Of a stretch of 64,000 nucleotides of DNA, positions 47,148-59,357 are shown in pieces. A program made the position numbers and the translations under genes. The stretch comes from Henckelia pumila. Taxonomy: Eukaryota > Streptophyta > Magnoliopsida > Lamiales > Gesneriaceae. The notes beneath the pieces were generated by a model that was not told where the DNA came from, made no database searches, and worked only from the letters and a program-made list of their open reading frames with translations. The stretch's first letter is position 1, and every line of letters begins with the position of its first letter. The stretch is from positions 129,240,375 to 129,304,374 of the forward strand of contig NC_133121.1 in assembly GCF_033568475.1 (NCBI RefSeq), given 5' to 3'.

Positions 47148-50100
47148 TCTCTGGCTTCCTCAAAAATCGCCTTGTCCTCAAGGCGAAAATCAGGAAATTG
47201 CGCGGAGCAAACAGCTAAGGTCTCCCACGTGGCATCCTCTTCCGATCTGCCTTTCCATTTCACCAGTAGTTGCTTAGTCAGCTCTCCATGTAACAATTTA
47301 ATCCGCCCTTTGATCACGTAATCTGGTTCGAAAGTCATTAACATATCTGAATCCAACTCCTGAGGCAATCTTGCCTCCCTTGACTCCTTCCCCATAGCTT
47401 TTTTTAAACATGAAACATGAAAAACTGGGTGCACCTTAGACCCTTCAGGTAATTGTAAACGATATGCCACCTCTTCCACTTTCTTTACAACCTTAAATGG
47501 GCCGTAAAACCTTGCTGCCAGCTTCTGAGATACTCGTGTACAAACTGAGGCTTGGCGGTACGGATGCAACTTCAAATAGACCATATCCCCCACCTGAAAA
47601 TGAATCTCCCGCCTATGCTGATTAGCATACTTTGACATATGTTGTTGAGCCCTGACAAGATTGAATTTGAGCTGCCTCAAAAGCTCATCTCTGTCCCAAA
47701 GTGCCTGAGACACCGCCGCAACCACCGTCTCGCCAGGAAGAAAACGGATTATAGCTGGTGGTTTGCGTCCGTAGACCACCTCAAAAGGACTTAATCCGGC
47801 CGAAGTTTGGTAAGAAGTGTTATACCAGAATTCTGCCCAATGTAGCCACTGTGACCAAAGCTTCGGCTGCTCCGAACAAAAACACCGCAAATACGTCTCG
47901 ACATACTTATTCAAAGCTTCACTTTGGCCATCCGTTTCAGGATGATATGCGGTACTCATTTTGAGTTGAGTACCCTGTAATCGAAAAAGTTCAGACCAGA
48001 ATAAGCTCAGAAACATGGGATCTCTGTCACTGACGATTGTTTTTGGCACCCCATGTAGCTTCACCACATTCTTAGTAAAAATATCAGCCACGGTTCTTGC
48101 GGTGTAGGGGTGTCTCAGCAACATAAAATGTTCATATTTGGGCAGTCTATCAATAACCACGAAAATTACATCATACCCGTTTGACTTCGGCAGTCCTGTG
48201 ATGAAATCCATGGCCACGTCTTCCCAAATCACCTCAGGAATGTGCAGAGGTTGCAACAAGCCTGCTGGGGAGGTGGCCTCATACTTATGTTTCTGGCAAA
48301 CTGCACATTCAGCAACAAACTTATTCACATCCGGACGCATCCCCTTCCAAAAAAAAAATTATTGGCAATTCGCTTATATGTTTTGAGTGCCCCCGAGTGG
48401 CCTCCCACAGGCGTGGCATGAAATTCATTCAATAATTTAGGAACCCAAGGTGAAGTTTGAGGGATAACTACTTTGCCTCGATGCAACAAGCAATCATTGA
48501 TTATGGAGTAATGTTTGCTGTCCAGTGTCCCCATCTTCACTTTATCAAAAATGTCTTTTAACTTTGGATCCTCCCTAACAACCTTCTTTACATCTTCTAT
48601 CTCCACCCATTCGGCTTTTGTTACTGCTGCTAGTTCCCCAACGTCTTCCCTTCGAGATAAAGCATCTGCTGCTCCATTTTCAGCACCTGCTTTGTGTTTG
48701 ATCTCAAACTCATATCCCAGTAGTTTTGCCAACCAATATTGCTGGTCCGGAGTCGTAATTCGTTGTTGTAACAGACTCCGAAGAGGCTTGTGATCCGTGA
48801 TCACAACGAATTTGCGGCCCAATAAGTAGTGGCGCCAATGCTGAACAACCAAAACTAATGCCATGAGTTCTCTCTCATATGCTGACTTAGCTAATGCCCT
48901 TTCTGCCAATGCTTTGCTGTAGTAAGCCAAGGGTCTGCCCTCTTGGGTTAATACAGCCCCCAACCCCGTCCCTGACGCATCACACTCCACCACAAACTCT
49001 TGGCAAAAGTCAGGCATCCGCAGTACTGGAGCAGTGCTCAGAACTTGCTTCAACCCTTCAAATGCTTCCTCTGCCTTGTTGTTCCAGCAAAATTGGTTTT
49101 TCTTTAGTAAATCCGTTAATGGCCGTGCTAACTTCCCATAGTCTCTGATAAATTTTCTGTAATACCCGGTCAATCCCAGGAATCCCCGCAAGGACTTTAC
49201 ATTTTGTGGTCTCGGCCATTGACCAACACTCGTTATTTTCTTCGGATCCACTTGAAACCCTTGGCCACTGATGATGTGCCCTAGATACCCCACCTGATGC
49301 AACCCAAAGTGACACTTCTTTCTATTCAAAACAAGTGCATTGGCCTTCAGGACTCCCAACACAATTTCCACATGCACACCAAATGCTCGTCCCAATCACG
49401 GCTATATATCAAAATGTCATCAAAAAATACAAGTACAAATTTTCGTAAGTAAGGCCTAAATACCTCGTTCATAGTTGCTTGAAACGTGGCAGGGGCATTC
49501 TTTAGCCCAAAAGGCATAACCAGGAATTCATAGTGGCCCTCGTGCGTCCGAAACGCTATTTTTGGTATATCATTGGCTTGAACCCTGATTTGATGATACC
49601 CCGATTTGAGGTCTAACTTCGAAAAATGCCTCGATCCATGTAACTCATCAAACAGCTCCTCTATCACCGGAATCGGGTACTTATCTACTATTGTAATTTC
49701 ATTCAAGGCTCTATAATCGACACAAAACCTCCAACTACCATCCTTCTTTTTTACCAGTATGACTGGGCTTGAGTACGGGCTATTGCTGGGCTGTATTACA
49801 CCGGACTTCAACATTTCGTTTACCATACGCTCGATTTCATCTTTCTGTCGATGAGCGTAATGATAAGGGCGGACTGATATTGGCCCACAACCCTCTCATA
49901 TGATTATTGCATGATCCTGGTTGCGGTTAGGAGGTAGTCCCTGGGGTTCACAGAATACCACGGCATAAGTATCAAGGAGGCGATGTAAAGCCCCATTAGG
50001 TGTTGGTACCACTGTAGAAGGCTGCCCATCTGCATCACTTTTCCATTTTACCAACACTGCCCCACCAAATTTCACATCTGTGGTCTTGACAATTGATTTA

Positions 50101-51871
50101 AGAGATACTATGGATTGATTGAGTGACGGATCACCATGTAGCTCCATAGTTCGCCCACCCCAACTAAACTTCATTTGCATTTTCTCCCAATTCAGCAAGA
50201 CATCTCCTAGAGTACGTAACCAATCGACCCCAAGGATTAAGTCGATTCCCCCCAATTCGAAAATATAACCTGCAATCCTCATTTGACACTGACCCAAATC
50301 GATGTTTAAATTCTTGCACAACCCCTGACAGCCAATACGACCCCCATCCCCCAGACATACCGCAAATCGTACCCCTTCGTCAACTACCAGGCCCAACTCC
50401 TTAACCAGCTCCTTCGAGACAAAATTATGGCTTGCGCCACTGTCCACCATCGCAACCACCTCTCGACCTTCTAAAACCGCCTTCATTTTCAACGTTTGAG
50501 GGTGATTGATACCATGGACTGAATATAATGGCAACTCCAAGGTATTGTATTCCACATTTGAAGTTACTGCCCAAGTCTCACCTTCCACCATCGGCTGCAA
50601 ACCCTCTTCTTCTCCAGGCCCCGGCTCACCCCCATCCGTTTACCCTTCTTCTTCGGCCAGAATAGTAACTCGCAAGCTTTTATGGGTGCAGACATGCATC
50701 GGATGATATGGCTCACCACATTTAAAGCAGAGTCCCTTTTCACGTCGGTGAAGAAACTCTTGGTGAGAAACTATTTTACCATCGCGGGTCGGAGGCAGTG
50801 ATGCCCTAGCCACACTGCCGCTCCGCTCAGCGCCACTGTTTCTGCCATAGATAGGCCGCGAACCTCCGGCGGGAGGTGCTGGGGTGAAGGGTCTACGGAC
50901 GGCTGAATCGCCTGGGCTTGTTGGTTTGGTACTCCCATAAGTCGGTAGAGGATTTTTATTTGAGAAGCCGCTATTGAATTGGGCCTGAGAGGCCCAACCC
51001 ATTCCAGATGATTTCTGCTCATGGCCTGACCCATAACCCGATCTGTATCTTTCCCGATCCACCATCGCACTAAACAACTCCATCTCCAAACCTCGCGCCA
51101 ACGTCATGGCGCGATCTACCGTCCGAGGGTTGTGGACGATCATCCGCCGGCGTATCTCCTCTCGCAGACCACTCAAAAAATAACCCAGACATTGATCCTC
51201 TTGAACATCGCCTACCTGGACCACCAACCTCTCAAATTTCTCGATGTATGCATCGACCGATTGTTGCTCTTGTTTTAACGACGCCATCAACTCAAATGGA
51301 TTAGCATCAAGCCCACCATATTGCTTGATGATTTCTTCAGCGAATCTATCCCAATTCATATTTGGGATCCGTGTTCTCATCCAACGGTACCAGTGCACCA
51401 TGGAACCGTGCATACAGATGTAGGCCAATTTGAGCCGACACTCTACTGGTGTCTCATGAACTGTAAAATACTGTTCCATCTTCCCCAGCCAACCCATTGG
51501 GTCCTCTCCTTCAAACGCCGGCAGATCAATCTTCTTCAAGGCAGTCTTCATCTCCTCCGACATCCCTTCATTACCAGCGCCACCCACAACACTCTCTCCC
51601 TTCTCGTGCCCTCCTCCTCCTCCTTGTACTTCGTCCATTCGGATAATATTGATTGTCTCCCTTCCTTGTCCCTTGATAAATTGTTCCATCATCGCTTTCA
51701 ATTCCCCAAACCCGTCGAGAGCTTGTTCGATCTTCTCCAATCTCCCTTGCATATGTAACACCGTCTACTGTAACCCACCCACTGATCTCTCCATGGTTTC
51801 GATTTTCGCTTCTGCTCGTGTGCTGGCCATCGTGATTTAGCGCTTCTCAAGGATCCGGCAGGTCGGACCAA

Positions 51872-52219
51872 TGTTGTGTTTTTTCGATAATAAGAGATTA
51901 ACACAGCAAAGAACACGAAGAACACAAGGTAATAGATGTGATTGTATTGCTAAAATGGTAAACCCCAGAGTAAAAACACTCTGTACAAAGATTTCCTCCC
52001 TAGCTAAGTGCTAGTCACTCTTCACGTGTAATCTCTTCAAAATAATAACTGAATATCGTTTACACAACATCACTATCTTATATATCATCACCCCCTTCCC
52101 GTGTATTCTTTTGCGATCTCCTAACATACACATTAACAATCTTGGGCTTTTCTTGTCCACTTTCACTTGGGCCCTCCTGGTTTAAGCTTCCTGAGCCCAA
52201 TGGATCTTTATTCATAACA
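51872..52219 (-). repeat. Chromovirus 5' LTR
   Basis: 348 bp, about 98.6% identical to the other LTR. Reading on the minus strand it is followed directly by TTGGTCCGACCTGCCGG, a primer-binding-site-like sequence starting TGG; the tRNA is not identified. Confidence 0.95.
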
Positions 52220-52224
52220 CTTTG

Positions 52225-52870
52225 AGTTCCACCTCCGCTAATTCACTGCAGACATGTTATGTTGTTTCCACTACGAGAATTCAGACTCTCCCGGCCAAGT
52301 GTTAGGACTCATATAGACACATTATGCAGTTTTATTTTATTGTTTTATGTCAATCATTACTAATTACTAAATTTGTACAATAAATTACGACAAGAATACC
52401 ATATTCCGAAAAAAAAAACAAAAAATTTGAATGGAAAATTAGTTTGGAGAAATATGTTCAAACCAAAGATTACGTAGCCTTATAGTTTGAGAATCGATAG
52501 ATATTAAAAAAAAAAAATCAAAATAGGACCAACTAAAAAAAATTGTCTATATTTAAAATATAAAATAAAAAATATATTTTACAAAAAATAATATTTTCTT
52601 ACCTCACAAAATTAACCATACTGAGTTTTGGTGAAAAACACGAACGGACACGTGTCGCCAACTGGGTATGGAGTCTTATTTCACAGAAAATGGAAGTGGC
52701 CCTGGTTATTCGATTTCTTCATCTTCTTTGTCGATGAAGATTAGGTTTATATTTGAAGTTGCAGACATGGAACTCAGAATCGTGAAGATTTCAGGGAAGA
52801 GAACGGCATGCATTGCTCTTGCTGAATTTGCTATGGTTCCAAATTCTGCGATCCATTGCAGACAATTTCC
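52225..52870. other. Spacer and CCCH gene 5' region
   Basis: AT-rich DNA right of the chromovirus, then the probable promoter and 5' UTR of the CCCH gene. The frame at 52668-52901 is not supported as coding. Confidence 0.4.
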
Positions 52871-54128
52871 ATGGAAAATCAGCGCGATTCCAGACTTCTG
52901 AACCTTAATTCATCAGGCGGCGGCGGCTCACCGATCAATGTGCCGAATTTCGTCCCCCTTCGCCGCATTCGCCACTCGCTTCTGACTCCATCTTTCGATC
53001 CGTACGTTTCTAACAGTTCGGATTCTCCGTCTCCAATGATGAAGTACCTGCGCTCGGCAGCTCCGGCGCTTGCCTCCACCGTCCCATCATCGCCGGTGTT
53101 CGCTACGCCTCTGAAGGTCGAGGAGGATGTTCTCGTTATGGACGGAATTCCGGTGCCAAAATCCAATATAGGCGGCCGAGCGAGAGGAAGGGCAACTATG
53201 ACACCATTGAATTTGAATTCTGCTTCGTTACAGCCAGGTGGTGTCAGGGCTGAGAATAGCAATTCCAACAAGGAGTATATTTGCCGTCATTGGGAGGATT
53301 CTGTTATTTGTCGCTATGGTTCCAAATGCCAGGTCAATTAACTCTCTCTATCAAAAGTATGGTTCTTGATTCAATATTTGTTATGGGTAAAGGTAAAGTC
53401 GTTGCTTATGATTTGAGAGGAAAAGTAGCTAAAAGCTCACCGCTTCCTATCAGCATATATTGCTAAAGTTTTATTTAGGATACAGTGAATAAATGCTCTA
53501 TTGACTTCACTTATTGATTACAACAGTTTGCACACGGCAAGGAGGAGCTGCGTCCTCCTCGTTTCTCTGGCAAGAACAAGCTCGAAGTATGAAAGATACA
53601 TTCTTTTTTATGTTTTTCCTTTACTTTTCTTGCCAAATATTATATCATCCATATTTTTCAACTGTTGAATTGTACGTCTTTATATACACCTCAAGATTTA
53701 TTGTGTGGATTTTGATACCTTGGCAATTTCCTCGCGAATAGATCTTCAAAACTTACAACAGTTCCAGCGGATCAGGCTCATCATCACGTGGCAGGAACAG
53801 CTGTTCAGTTAACAAAATCATTGCCGCCTCCGCCACAGCATCCCTCTTATTGCCAATACCACCCACACCAATTGTCTCATCAATATATACTCTTGAAATC
53901 AACACCAAATCTGGATCCATCGATGATAGCAAATACCCAAATCCTGCTCTTTTAAGTTCCAATTGGTCACCTCTGGATGATGGAATCGAGGTTATTTTAC
54001 CACTTGGATCAAGTGAGAGACAAAAGAATCCCTGGAAAGAAGATTTGGAGGCTGAGATACAAAAAGCTCTGTACTGTACAGGTTCGACAAAAAGATTGCC
54101 TGTGTTTCTCAATATTTCCACAGACTGA
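52871..54128 (+). CDS. CCCH zinc-finger protein with one intact finger
   Basis: Three exons, 52871-53332, 53527-53586 and 53742-54128, join in phase to 302 residues. A proline/serine-rich head (MENQRDSRLLNLNSSGGGGS) precedes a single CX8CX5CX3H finger split by intron 1: CRHWEDSVICRYGSKC then QFAHGKEELRPPRF. Exon 3 opens IFKTYNSSSGSGSSSRGRNS, where plant relatives carry a second CCCH finger; here its cysteines are not recognisable. The C terminus (NWSPLDDGIEVILP ... KRLPVFLNIST) matches the usual end of the family. Such proteins are RNA-binding regulators of mRNA decay or transcription. With one finger lost, RNA affinity may be altered. The gene is otherwise intact and sits as a stranger between kiwellin copies 2 and 3. 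Confidence 0.8.
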
Positions 54129-55069
54129 TTGCTTAATTTGGGTTCTCTTTTGGCTGAAGAAATACTAGTTTGAGATCCACCATTCTTGCCCCTGGTTTAG
54201 ATGGTACAACTGTTGTGATACCATTTTTACTGGTTTTTGAGCCCACGATTTGGCTGAGACAGAGGTATAGGTGAACACTACAAACAATTGCATAGCAAGT
54301 ATAGTAATCTGATTACATAAAAAAAGTACTGTTATCTGATTACATGTCGATTGTTGCTTTGAATGAATAAGTGGAAGATTTTCTCTGATTAAAACCCTGA
54401 ATTTGTGCGTGTTTCGGCGCCTATTTGAGTAGTACTTGAATATTGACGGCAAGGAGCATGGCCCTTGGATCATCGTGGATTCTACATGAAATCATTTGTC
54501 ATTCACTGATCCAAGGGCTTTTGTCCATCGGGTGTAACACATTTGGTGGAGCATAATTATCATTGCCAAGATGGACTCGAAAGTAACACATTTTGTGCAA
54601 GATGCTAAGGACAGAATACAGCCAGTCTGCATCACAATTGGAACTCTTGCTTTTATGCAGTAGTTCTTGTCTATATTCGATTTCATTTTCATCTGTGGGA
54701 ATGAATATAAGTCTTATCATATATGGTGCGTTCAAAATATATATATTGGAAAAAAATGGAGAAACTTTTCATGTAAATCCAATATATACACGAACACTGG
54801 CAAAACTACAATCACTAAAATTAATGATTCATCAAACAAATAACATTATAATGTGAACACACTTTCAAGTTTAACCTTCGTAATGTCCCTTTTTATGTCA
54901 AATAACTCCTCCTAACACAGATGCTGAGGGGTTTGTCGAGTTTATCATTGCACTTGAGATACAGCAGAATTTTTCCTTAGACTTTACATCTTAGTCTTTA
55001 TATTCTTTGTATATTAAACTCATTATATCACATATGTTAACAAGAACATGAACTAAAACATAATTTCCA
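54129..55069. other. Spacer between the CCCH gene and kiwellin copy 3
   Basis: Facing 3' flanks of the two genes. No other feature supported. Confidence 0.4.
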
Positions 55070-55627
55070 CTATGCATCAGCCCAAGTTATATCCAAATCA
55101 CCCCAGTCCTCTAAAGGCACCCCTAAGGCTCTCCAAACAGCTTGAGAAGCATCAACAATGTTATTATCACATGGAGGCAGATAATCATGTTTTCTATCGC
55201 AGCCTATCGAAGAATCACACTCATCAACAACCATAGCATCCACGCTTCGGCCCTTAGCACTTACAGTAATGTTCTTTAGGCACCTGCTTCCGCTACTGTA
55301 CCATCCAGTTGATAATGCAACGACAGGTGTGTGGTCTGAATGATACTTATTATCACATTTTGCCGGCTTTCCCCCATCTCCACCTTCTTCAAAACTGTTA
55401 AGATTTAGAACTGCCTTCGTACTGCCAGATACAGGAGGTGAACACTTGTAGGTCGTGTAATACCTTCCCTTAATGCAGCAGATAGAGTCATCTTCGTGAC
55501 AGTAATCTGGAGGTGGCATTTTGCCCTTTATTTTGCTGCTCGGTTTGCAAACTTGAAGCCTAGCTTCTAAGAATTGAGGATAAAGGAGTATTATGAAAAG
55601 AAAAGATCCTAAACACAAGTTCTTCAT
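55070..55627 (-). CDS. Kiwellin/ripening-related protein, copy 3
   Basis: One exon, 185 residues from the ATG beside the signal peptide ([20 protein letters not shown]). An in-frame ATG eight codons upstream is less likely because it adds charged residues before the signal. The mature part starts [20 protein letters not shown] and differs from copies 2, 4 and 5 by [20 protein letters not shown], by [15 protein letters not shown] in place of GPSECDN, and by [18 protein letters not shown]. All ten cysteines and the ending DITWADA are kept. It groups between copy 1 and the close 2/4/5 set. A TATA box lies about 80 bp upstream. Confidence 0.95.
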   Translation of the reverse strand: MKNLCLGSFLFIILLYPQFLEARLQVCKPSSKIKGKMPPPDYCHEDDSICCIKGRYYTTYKCSPPVSGSTKAVLNLNSFEEGGDGGKPAKCDNKYHSDHTPVVALSTGWYSSGSRCLKNITVSAKGRSVDAMVVDECDSSIGCDRKHDYLPPCDNNIVDASQAVWRALGVPLEDWGDLDITWADA

Positions 55628-56794
55628 AATGTTATCAGTTCCTTTATGCATTAAAGCTCAAATCTTGAAAATTAATTTGATGAAAACAAGATATATTTCA
55701 TTTGTTTATATAGAGTTTAACCCAAGAAAATGCCAGGATTGCTATCATTTAAACTTTTGGCTGCTTCTTATATGATCCAATTGAGGTTTCAATGGCACTT
55801 CGTACCAATATATTTTTTGCATCAACTTTACCTCTACGGTCGTATGTGTAGTAAAGAAATGGGATTAGTATCCCGTCCTTGTCTAATCAGGTATAGGAAA
55901 TAGGAATGTGTTTCCATTGGACTTTGTTGCTCAAGCCTCTAAGAAATCATTACAAAACAATTTCTTAATGGATTTTTGTGCGTAGCAATTTCTTTTGCTG
56001 CATATAATATATGGTATTGCAAATGAAACTTAAAGTTAGGCAAAAAATTTGAGTTTCTCCACAACATTATCACATTTGTTCCGTCCTGAACTAATGGCCA
56101 CCTTGTTTTCATTATAAATTTTGTCTCAATATATTCTTCGTAATGGTAGACACTGTCAAGATTTCATATCTTGAGATCTTATTGATCATCTTGGTGTCTA
56201 AATTTAGTAAACAAAGAAAAATAAATGAGAATTCATCGGTCAAAAATTGAAGAAATTCTTGCGATATTCTTATGTGACCGTGGGACTAATATTGTCCCTG
56301 ATTTGTTGAGTCCAGACACGAATAAGTCTAATACTGATATATGTTTGTCTTTTTTATTTTGTATAGAGATCGATAATGAGATGCTATCATGAAAGAAGTA
56401 CACACACGATAGATTCAGTGATCTGTTGTTATTTTACAGGCATATATATGTAGTCCAATAACACCTGCAGTGTAATCTTGTGATAAACAGTTTCTTGTAT
56501 CGTAATTTTGCAGGCTTAAAGGATCTGTGAATAATTATACCCTCCAAAAAAAAGGATCCATAAATAAACTTGTGGATTGAATTGGATGCATCACGAAGTT
56601 CAAGAAACCTGAACACATTCATATATAGAATTACCGTGAACACTGGAAAATTGTTGCAAATTAACATTCATATTTCACAGGCAAATGCGGACTAACACCA
56701 CCTTCCCAAATCAACAACAAAGTAAGAAAAGTACATAACATAACACGTAAAACATATTTAGACGAGAAGTTGAAGCTCAGAACAAACACCAAGT
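55628..56794. other. Spacer between kiwellin copies 3 and 4
   Basis: Copy 3 promoter plus copy 4 3' flank. AT-rich, no gene. Confidence 0.4.
55706..55713 (-). promoter_or_regulatory. TATA box of kiwellin copy 3
   Basis: Minus-strand TATATAAA about 80 bp before the ATG. Confidence 0.7.
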
Positions 56795-57358
56795 CTAGGC
56801 ATCAGACCATGTGATATCCAACTCCCCCCAATCATTTTCTGGAACTCCCAAGGCTTCCCAAACTGCCTTCGACGCATCGACAATGTTATTAGGACACGGA
56901 GGCTGATAATCGTGCTCGTTATCACAACCCATTGTAGAATTGCACTCATCAACCACCATTGCTGTCACGGTTCTGCCATTAGAACTTATCTTTATGTTAT
57001 TATGGCATCTGTTGCCTCCGCTGTACCATCCGGTGGATAGAGCCACCACTGGGGTGTCGTCAGAGTGGTACTTGTTGTCACATTCCGATGGTCCCCCGCC
57101 ATCTCCGCCTTTCTGAAAACTATTAATTGTCAGAACGGCCTTTGTGCTTCCAGAGACGGGAGGCGAACACTTGTAGGTCGTGTAGAACTTTCCTTGCTTA
57201 CAGCAGTCCGAGTCATTTTCTTGGTTACACTGCCCGGGAGGCGGCTTTTTCCCTTCTATTCTGCCGCTTGGCTGGCATCCCTGAAGTCTAGCCTCTATGG
57301 AATAAGAAGCAAGAAGTATCAGTAAAAGCAGAGTTACCCCTGTGCTTGTGTTGTTCAT
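56795..57358 (-). CDS. Kiwellin/ripening-related protein, copy 4
   Basis: One exon, 187 residues, signal peptide to about residue 23 ([14 protein letters not shown]). Very close to copies 2 and 5 throughout ([51 protein letters not shown]). The one marked change is DECN at residue 140, where all other copies read DECD. The new asparagine makes an N-S-T glycosylation sequon next to a conserved disulphide cysteine. It stands head-to-head with copy 5, 572 bp between start codons. No clear TATA box is seen upstream of this copy, unlike its neighbours. Confidence 0.95.
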   Translation of the reverse strand: MNNTSTGVTLLLLILLASYSIEARLQGCQPSGRIEGKKPPPGQCNQENDSDCCKQGKFYTTYKCSPPVSGSTKAVLTINSFQKGGDGGGPSECDNKYHSDDTPVVALSTGWYSGGNRCHNNIKISSNGRTVTAMVVDECNSTMGCDNEHDYQPPCPNNIVDASKAVWEALGVPENDWGELDITWSDA

Positions 57359-57930
57359 CTTTGATTCTTGATTAATTATCTGTGGAGTTTGGTGAAGTGA
57401 TCTGCAAATTTGTACTTAACAATGTAGAATACGCCAACACAACAATCAAGGCTCATGCAAATTATTTTGAATTATTTTCTGATAAGAGTAACGTTTCAAG
57501 CACTCCACCCTGCGCCACAGCAGCTACGATTTGGACCTATATCTTGGATGCATCGAATATTTATTGATTTCTCATTATTTAATCTTTGCATGTTATTTTT
57601 GTGTGTGAAGTTTTGCTTGATTTTCACAAAGTTGCTGCCTTGCACTGGATGTTTTGATGGGATTTTAGAAATTCAAATCCAAATTAGTTATATATCTTCC
57701 TTTGAGAGGATGGTGCGACTTGTTGAATAATAACTTTTTAGTGTTCAAATTAATTGGTCCTTCAAAGTTCCCAACAGTTTCCAAACTAGTAAATTTGCAC
57801 AAGTTTTTGTTCTTTGAGCACTTTCTTGGAATTTTCCCTGAATGAAGCTTATATAAACAGAGTGATTGATCTGATTTTCTGCATCGATATTCAGTGTTCC
57901 AACACAACTAAAAGCTAATACAGAGTGAAG
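57359..57930. promoter_or_regulatory. Shared divergent promoter region of kiwellin copies 4 and 5
   Basis: 572 bp between opposite start codons. On the copy 5 side there is AGCTTATATAAACAG with TATATAAA at 57850-57857, 74 bp before the ATG. The copy 4 side has no comparable box. No other gene lies in between. Confidence 0.6.
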
Positions 57931-58494
57931 ATGAAGAATTTGAGCATGGTTTCATCTCTTCTGTTGCTTCTTCTTGCTGTTTATTCCATAGAGGCTAGAC
58001 TTCATGGGTCATGCAAGCCAAGCGGCAGAATAGAAGGGAAAACCCCGCCTCCGGGACAATGTAACCAGGAGAATGACTCGGATTGCTGTGAGCAAGGAGA
58101 GTTATACAACATTTACAAGTGTTCGCCCCCTGTCTCTGGAAGCACAAAGGCCGTTCTGACTCTTAATAGTTTTCAGAAAGGCGGAGATGGTGGAGGACCA
58201 TCTGAATGTGACAACAAGTACCACTCCGACGACACACCAGTAGTGGCTCTATCGACCGGATGGTACAGCGGAGGCAGCAGATGCCATAACAACATAAAGA
58301 TAAGTGCTAATGGCAAAACCGTGACAGCGATGGTGGTTGATGAGTGTGATTCTACAATGGGTTGTGATGAAGATCATGATTATCAGCCTCCGTGTCCTGA
58401 CAACATCGTCGATGCGTCAAAGGCAGTTTGGGAGGCCTTGGGAGTTCCGGAAGATAACTGGGGAGAGTTGGATATCACATGGTCTGATGCATAG
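57931..58494 (+). CDS. Kiwellin/ripening-related protein, copy 5
   Basis: One exon, 187 residues from ATG 57931. Signal peptide [20 protein letters not shown]. The mature chain begins [20 protein letters not shown], with one residue more than copy 4 before the first cysteine, and continues [40 protein letters not shown] and [20 protein letters not shown]. The C-terminal half is nearly identical to copy 4, while the [13 protein letters not shown] segment is its own, which may reflect selection or partial conversion. The orientation is opposite to copies 1-4, so an inversion accompanied the duplication. Confidence 0.96.
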   Translation: MKNLSMVSSLLLLLLAVYSIEARLHGSCKPSGRIEGKTPPPGQCNQENDSDCCEQGELYNIYKCSPPVSGSTKAVLTLNSFQKGGDGGGPSECDNKYHSDDTPVVALSTGWYSGGSRCHNNIKISANGKTVTAMVVDECDSTMGCDEDHDYQPPCPDNIVDASKAVWEALGVPEDNWGELDITWSDA

Positions 58495-59118
58495 GAACAC
58501 TTCTGTTTGGTGCAACTGATCATACTTGTTCATGTACAATGTATATATTGAAGCATATTAAGAATATACAGTGTCGGTTCTCTTACACGTTGTCTAAGAA
58601 CACTTTATGGCCTACTGATTTCAAATATCGACCATTAATACTGATTTTATATAACACCAGAAGTATCATATGCGTCGTCAACTCAAAATTTCTTAGTTTC
58701 TACTAAAAATACACGTAATCTGAAGTAGTGAAATAAATATTATTTCAACAATAGGTAATACTTCTAACATGTAATTAACGATCCCTTGATCCAATGACAT
58801 ACAATGAATCACGTTTGATTTTTCACGTAAGATTTTGCATTGGATATAGTGAAACATTGTATGCTATTAGATCAAGCTTTAGGAAAATAGGATTTAATAA
58901 ATCATGTTTAACAATAACATGTAAATCAAAAGATAATTAAATAACTAATGCACTCCAAGTAGGCCAGACCCCAACCGTGTGCAGTATAGATATGGATATA
59001 AAAAAATTGGACGAATTAGCGGATGCGACACCAACTTCAAATCCTCGACAAACAAGAACGATCAATACGACATTCCCTAATGTCCTCCCCTAAAGCATTA
59101 AAAAAAAAGGAAAAAATT

Positions 59119-59357
59119 TGTGTTTTTGGTCTCATGTGTTTGTCTCTTTGCGATTTTAATTCTATATATTTGCATCTTGTTATTTTTTGTTCTCCATATT
59201 ATCAAATTTTAGTTTTATTCCCCAATCTTTGTTTTCTTGATAATTCTAGTTTATTTTTATGACACTACCAACGAAAAGGTATTAAAAATGCCAAAATAAA
59301 AATATATGACTAAAGCTGAACATAGCAAAGTGACAATATTACATGACCAAAAACACA
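59119..59357. mobile_element. Non-autonomous TIR element (MITE-like)
   Basis: 239 bp with perfect 13-bp inverted ends, TGTGTTTTTGGTC on the left and GACCAAAAACACA on the right. The interior is AT-rich and non-coding. A target duplication is not clear. Confidence 0.6.

Larger units (their letters stand above)
46800..52219 (-). mobile_element. Ty3/Gypsy chromovirus, Reina-like, with two LTRs
   Basis: 5420 bp with a 5-bp target duplication, CTTTG, at 46795-46799 and 52220-52224. The two 348-bp LTRs differ at about five positions (1.4%), which suggests insertion on the order of half a million years ago at a commonly assumed plant substitution rate. On the minus strand: gag with zinc knuckle (CFKCGEPYHPMHVC) at about 50.6-51.8 kb, protease (VDSGASHNFVS) at about 50.4 kb, reverse transcriptase ([25 protein letters not shown]) at about 49.4-49.8 kb, RNase H at about 48.7-49.1 kb, integrase at about 47.5-48.4 kb and a C-terminal chromodomain (LVKWKGRSEEDATWE). 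Short LTRs plus a chromodomain fit the Reina clade. Broken, with a small number (about four) of disruptions. Confidence 0.93.

Noticed and set aside
53753-54121. 122-codon minus-strand frame
   Set aside because: It is opposite CCCH exon 3, which is in phase with exons 1 and 2 and matches the family's C terminus.
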